Shown: piece by piece, positions 14,576-16,734 of the stretch
Layout: every line of letters starts with the position of its first letter
Position numbering within the stretch: the first letter of the stretch is position 1
From: Oscillospiraceae bacterium
GTDB lineage: Bacteria; Bacillota; Clostridia; Oscillospirales; Ruminococcaceae
DNA length: 16,734 nucleotides
Assembly (NCBI GenBank): GCA_900765125.1
Contig: CAAFQL010000019.1
Span: forward strand, 1 to 16,734
Reading direction: 5' to 3'
Program-made: the position numbers and the translations under genes
Notes under the pieces: model-generated
What the model was told of the DNA's origin: nothing
Database searches by the model: none
The model's input: only the letters and a program-made list of their open reading frames with translations

Positions 14576-16543
14576 ATGTTTCAGATAACTGTTGCAAAAT
14601 CCGCAGGATTCTGCTTTGGTGTAGATCGTGCAGTCAAAATGACCTATGAAGCTCTTGATAAATATTCAGCTGTTGCCACTTTAGGTCCGATTATACATAA
14701 CAACAATGTTGTAGACGATATGCTGAGACGTGGTGCAAGAATAATAAATGATGTCCAAGAACTGCGTTCCGGTGAATGCGCTGTTATTCGTTCTCACGGC
14801 GTAAGCAGAGATGTTTATGACCAGCTTGAGAAAAAAGGAAATCCATATATTGATGCAACTTGTCCATTTGTTGCAAAAATTCATAAAATAGTTTCAAAAC
14901 ACACTGCAAACGGTGACTATGTACTCATAGCAGGAGATGCAAATCATCCCGAAGTTGCAGCAATTGTCGGACATTGTAATGGTAACTGTTCTGTTTTTGA
15001 AAATTGCGAATCACTTATAAATTTTTTTAGAACTAAATATGAAACATTAGGAAAAAGGCTTGCAATCGTTGCTCAAACAACGTATAATATATTAGTATGG
15101 GAAAAGTGTATTGATGCTCTACCAAAAGATGATCCGAATATAATGGTTTATGACACGATCTGTCACGCAACGCAGGTGCGACAGTCAGACGCAGACGAAC
15201 TCTCAAGGCGTTCTGACTTGATGATTATTGCTGGCGGAAAGCACAGTTCCAACACAGTAAAGCTGTTTGACGTGTGCAAAAAGAACTGCCGTTCCTATCA
15301 TATTGAGACTTCGGATGAGCTTTATACTCTCGACCTGCGTAATGCCTGCCTTATAGGCATTACTGCCGGTGCGTCCACTCCGGCACATATTATTGAGGAG
15401 GTAAAAACCACTATGACTGAAATCATGACTGAGGACAACATGAACTTTGAGGAACTGCTCGATCAGTCCTTCAAGAAAATACATACAGGAGAGAAAGTTA
15501 AGGGTACTGTTGTAGCGCTGAACAACAACGAGGCTATCGTTGAAGTAGGCACAAAGCACACAGGCTATGTACAGCTCAGCGAGCTTACAGATGACCCGAC
15601 TCTGACACCGGCTGACATCGTTAAAGTCGGCGATGAGATCGACCTGATTGTAATCAAGATCAATGACCAGGAAGGTATTGTAATGCTTTCCAAGAAGAAG
15701 GTTGACGAACAGAAGGGCTTTGAAGAAATCATCAAGGCTAAGGAAGAAGAAACTATTCTGGAAGGTACTATCCAGAGCGTTGTTAAAGGCGGCGTTATTG
15801 TTGGCTTTGCAGGCGTTCGTGTATTCATTCCTGCATCTCAGAGCGGCCTGCCAAGAAACGCTGATTTGAACGTTCTTCTTAAAACAAAGGCTAAGTTCGT
15901 TATCCTCGAAGTAAACGAGCACAGAAGACGTGCAGTTGGTTCTATCAAGGCTGTTATGAGAGCTGAGAGAGAAGCTGCTAAGGAAAAGTTCTGGGAAGCT
16001 GCTGAAGTTGGCGCAACTTATAAGGGCGAAGTTAAGTCCCTGACAAGCTACGGTGCATTTGTAGACCTGGGCGGTATTGACGGTATGGTTCACATTTCTG
16101 AGCTGTCCTGGAAGCGTATTAAGCACCCATCTGAGGTTGTTAAGGTTGGTGACTTTATCGAAGTTTATATCAAGGAACTGGATAAGGAAAACAACAGAAT
16201 TTCTCTGGGTTACAAGAAGACAGAGGACAATCCTTGGGAACAGTTTAAGGCTAACTATAATGTTGGCGATACAATCTCTGCAAAGATCGTTTCTATCACA
16301 CCTTTCGGTGCATTTGCACAGATCATTGATGGTGTTGACGGTCTGATCCACATTTCTCAGCTTGCTAACAAGCGTGTTGACAATGTTAAGGATATTGTTT
16401 CTATCGGCGATGTTGTTGATGTTAAGATCATTGATATTGACATTGAGAACAAGAGAATCAGCATCTCCATGAGAGCCCTTCTTGAAGATGATGAAACTGC
16501 TGATGCAGACGATGCTGCTGATGAAGTTGCTGACGCTGAATAA
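14576..16543 (+). CDS. ispH-rpsA: Fused 4-hydroxy-3-methylbut-2-enyl diphosphate reductase and ribosomal protein S1
   Basis: IspH performs the last step of the MEP isoprenoid pathway, reducing HMBPP to IPP and DMAPP with a 4Fe-4S cluster. Residues 1-279 are a complete IspH: cluster cysteines 13 (GFCFGV), 96 (DATCPFV) and 196 (TICHATQ), histidines 41, 74 and 124, Glu126, Thr167, SSNT (224-227) and AGASTP (264-269). Residues 306-373, 392-457, 478-546 and 563-632 are four S1 RNA-binding domains; the last two carry SYGAFVDLGGIDGMVHISEL and TPFGAFAQIIDGVDGLIHISQL. The tail is acidic (Asp/Glu/Ala). This fusion is known in Clostridia. AAGGAGG lies 8 bases before the first ATG. A second ribosome site and ATG lie at the domain junction. 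Lysine codons change from 4 of 17 AAG in IspH to 30 of 35 AAG in the S1 part by my hand count, which fits heavy S1 expression. Confidence 0.97.
   Translation: MFQITVAKSAGFCFGVDRAVKMTYEALDKYSAVATLGPIIHNNNVVDDMLRRGARIINDVQELRSGECAVIRSHGVSRDVYDQLEKKGNPYIDATCPFVAKIHKIVSKHTANGDYVLIAGDANHPEVAAIVGHCNGNCSVFENCESLINFFRTKYETLGKRLAIVAQTTYNILVWEKCIDALPKDDPNIMVYDTICHATQVRQSDADELSRRSDLMIIAGGKHSSNTVKLFDVCKKNCRSYHIETSDELYTLDLRNACLIGITAGASTPAHIIEEVKTTMTEIMTEDNMNFEELLDQSFKKIHTGEKVKGTVVALNNNEAIVEVGTKHTGYVQLSELTDDPTLTPADIVKVGDEIDLIVIKINDQEGIVMLSKKKVDEQKGFEEIIKAKEEETILEGTIQSVVKGGVIVGFAGVRVFIPASQSGLPRNADLNVLLKTKAKFVILEVNEHRRRAVGSIKAVMRAEREAAKEKFWEAAEVGATYKGEVKSLTSYGAFVDLGGIDGMVHISELSWKRIKHPSEVVKVGDFIEVYIKELDKENNRISLGYKKTEDNPWEQFKANYNVGDTISAKIVSITPFGAFAQIIDGVDGLIHISQLANKRVDNVKDIVSIGDVVDVKIIDIDIENKRISISMRALLEDDETADADDAADEVADAE
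15395..15415 (+). promoter_or_regulatory. Internal ribosome binding site and ATG at the IspH/S1 junction
   Basis: GAGGAGGT (15395-15402), nearly the full anti-Shine-Dalgarno complement, is followed after 10 bases by an in-frame ATG at 15413 (Met280 of the fusion). Further in-frame ATGs lie at 15425 and 15440. Initiation here would give a free four-domain S1 protein of about 376 residues. The codons also encode IEEV, which is conserved in IspH, so part of the match may be constraint on the protein. Confidence 0.5.
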
Positions 16544-16563
16544 GTTTTAACAAATAAAAACCT

Positions 16564-16597
16564 AAAGGAGCTGTTGCTAACGCAACAGCTCCTTTTT
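16564..16597 (+). terminator. Rho-independent terminator of the tepA-rpsA operon, probably bidirectional
   Basis: GGAGCTGTTGC (16567-16577) and GCAACAGCTCC (16582-16592) form a perfect 11-pair stem with a TAAC loop. Flanking AAA/TTT can extend it to 14 pairs, and the plus strand continues into a run of Ts ending at 16597. On the minus strand the stem is followed by TTTAGGTTTTTATTTG, so it should also stop the converging gene at 16632. Confidence 0.93.
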
Positions 16598-16631
16598 GCT
16601 ACACTTTATTTCGATCAATTCCAATTTATTT

Positions 16632-16734
16632 TTATCTTTCCAACCGTGCACTTTCTATGCAAAATACAGCTGTCATAATAAGCCATATAATTGATACAGC
16701 AATAGCCGGCATAACACCTGCATGAAATGCAAAC
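16632..16734 (-). CDS. C-terminal fragment of a membrane protein (start outside window)
   Basis: On the minus strand an open frame enters from the right edge and ends at a TAA at 16634-16632, giving 33 visible residues. They form a hydrophobic helix (HAGVMPAIAVSIIWLIMTAVF) and a short charged end (CIESARLER), the look of the last membrane segment of an integral membrane protein. It converges on the shared terminator. The fragment is too short to name a family. Confidence 0.6.
   Translation of the reverse strand, partial: FAFHAGVMPAIAVSIIWLIMTAVFCIESARLER

Noticed and set aside
15203..16351. Long antisense open frame (382 codons) opposite ispH-rpsA
   Set aside because: It lies wholly opposite a gene of certain identity whose codon bias favours open antisense frames. 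No family motifs and no ribosome site.

Overview
The window looks like chromosomal DNA of a low-to-moderate GC Firmicute of the class Clostridia, most probably a Ruminococcus-like member of the Oscillospiraceae. The reasons are strong AAAGGAG ribosome sites, TTGACA/TATAAT promoters, an IspH-ribosomal protein S1 fusion (a clostridial arrangement), a tepA-ftsK/spoIIIE pair, and a cmk-plsC-ispH/rpsA cluster. Genus-level placement is inference. No mobile element, CRISPR array, rRNA or tRNA was recognised, so this is mostly core genome.

Left arm, minus strand (1-5056). Reading right to left there is a small unrecognised protein with a C-terminal membrane anchor (4805-5056). It is followed by a tight three-gene operon: an RlmB/TrmH-type 23S rRNA 2'-O-methyltransferase, an 834-residue membrane protein that I read as a catalytically dead relative of P1B-type ATPases, and a LytR-CpsA-Psr (LCP) cell-wall polymer transferase cut by the window edge. 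The operon has a near-consensus promoter, and its transcript should begin with a terminator-like hairpin.

Divergent intergenic region (5057-5415). It holds no credible gene but is dense in sequence structure: DnaA-box-like 9-mers, helically spaced A-tracts, several dyads, and a perfect extended -10 promoter with a dyad centred in its spacer.

Right arm, plus strand (5416-16543). Ten genes run head to tail with gaps of 3-33 bases and one 130-base overlap. They are a TepA/ClpP-like serine protease, an FtsK/SpoIIIE DNA translocase, a YgiQ-type radical SAM protein, a ComEC-like metallo-beta-lactamase-fold hydrolase, a DUF3006 protein, an HI0933/BaiN-type flavoprotein, cytidylate kinase, a PlsC acyltransferase, and the IspH-S1 fusion. 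A strong, probably bidirectional terminator follows. The operon joins chromosome segregation, nucleotide and phospholipid synthesis, isoprenoid synthesis and translation. A partial membrane protein on the minus strand converges on the terminator.

The most unusual observations are three. The first is the pseudo-P-type ATPase, in which the phosphorylated Asp is replaced by Asn and the TGE and GDGxND motifs are absent. The second is a near-perfect Shine-Dalgarno and ATG placed exactly at the IspH/S1 junction, with a sharp codon-usage change around it. The third is the leader hairpin at the start of the rlmB transcript.
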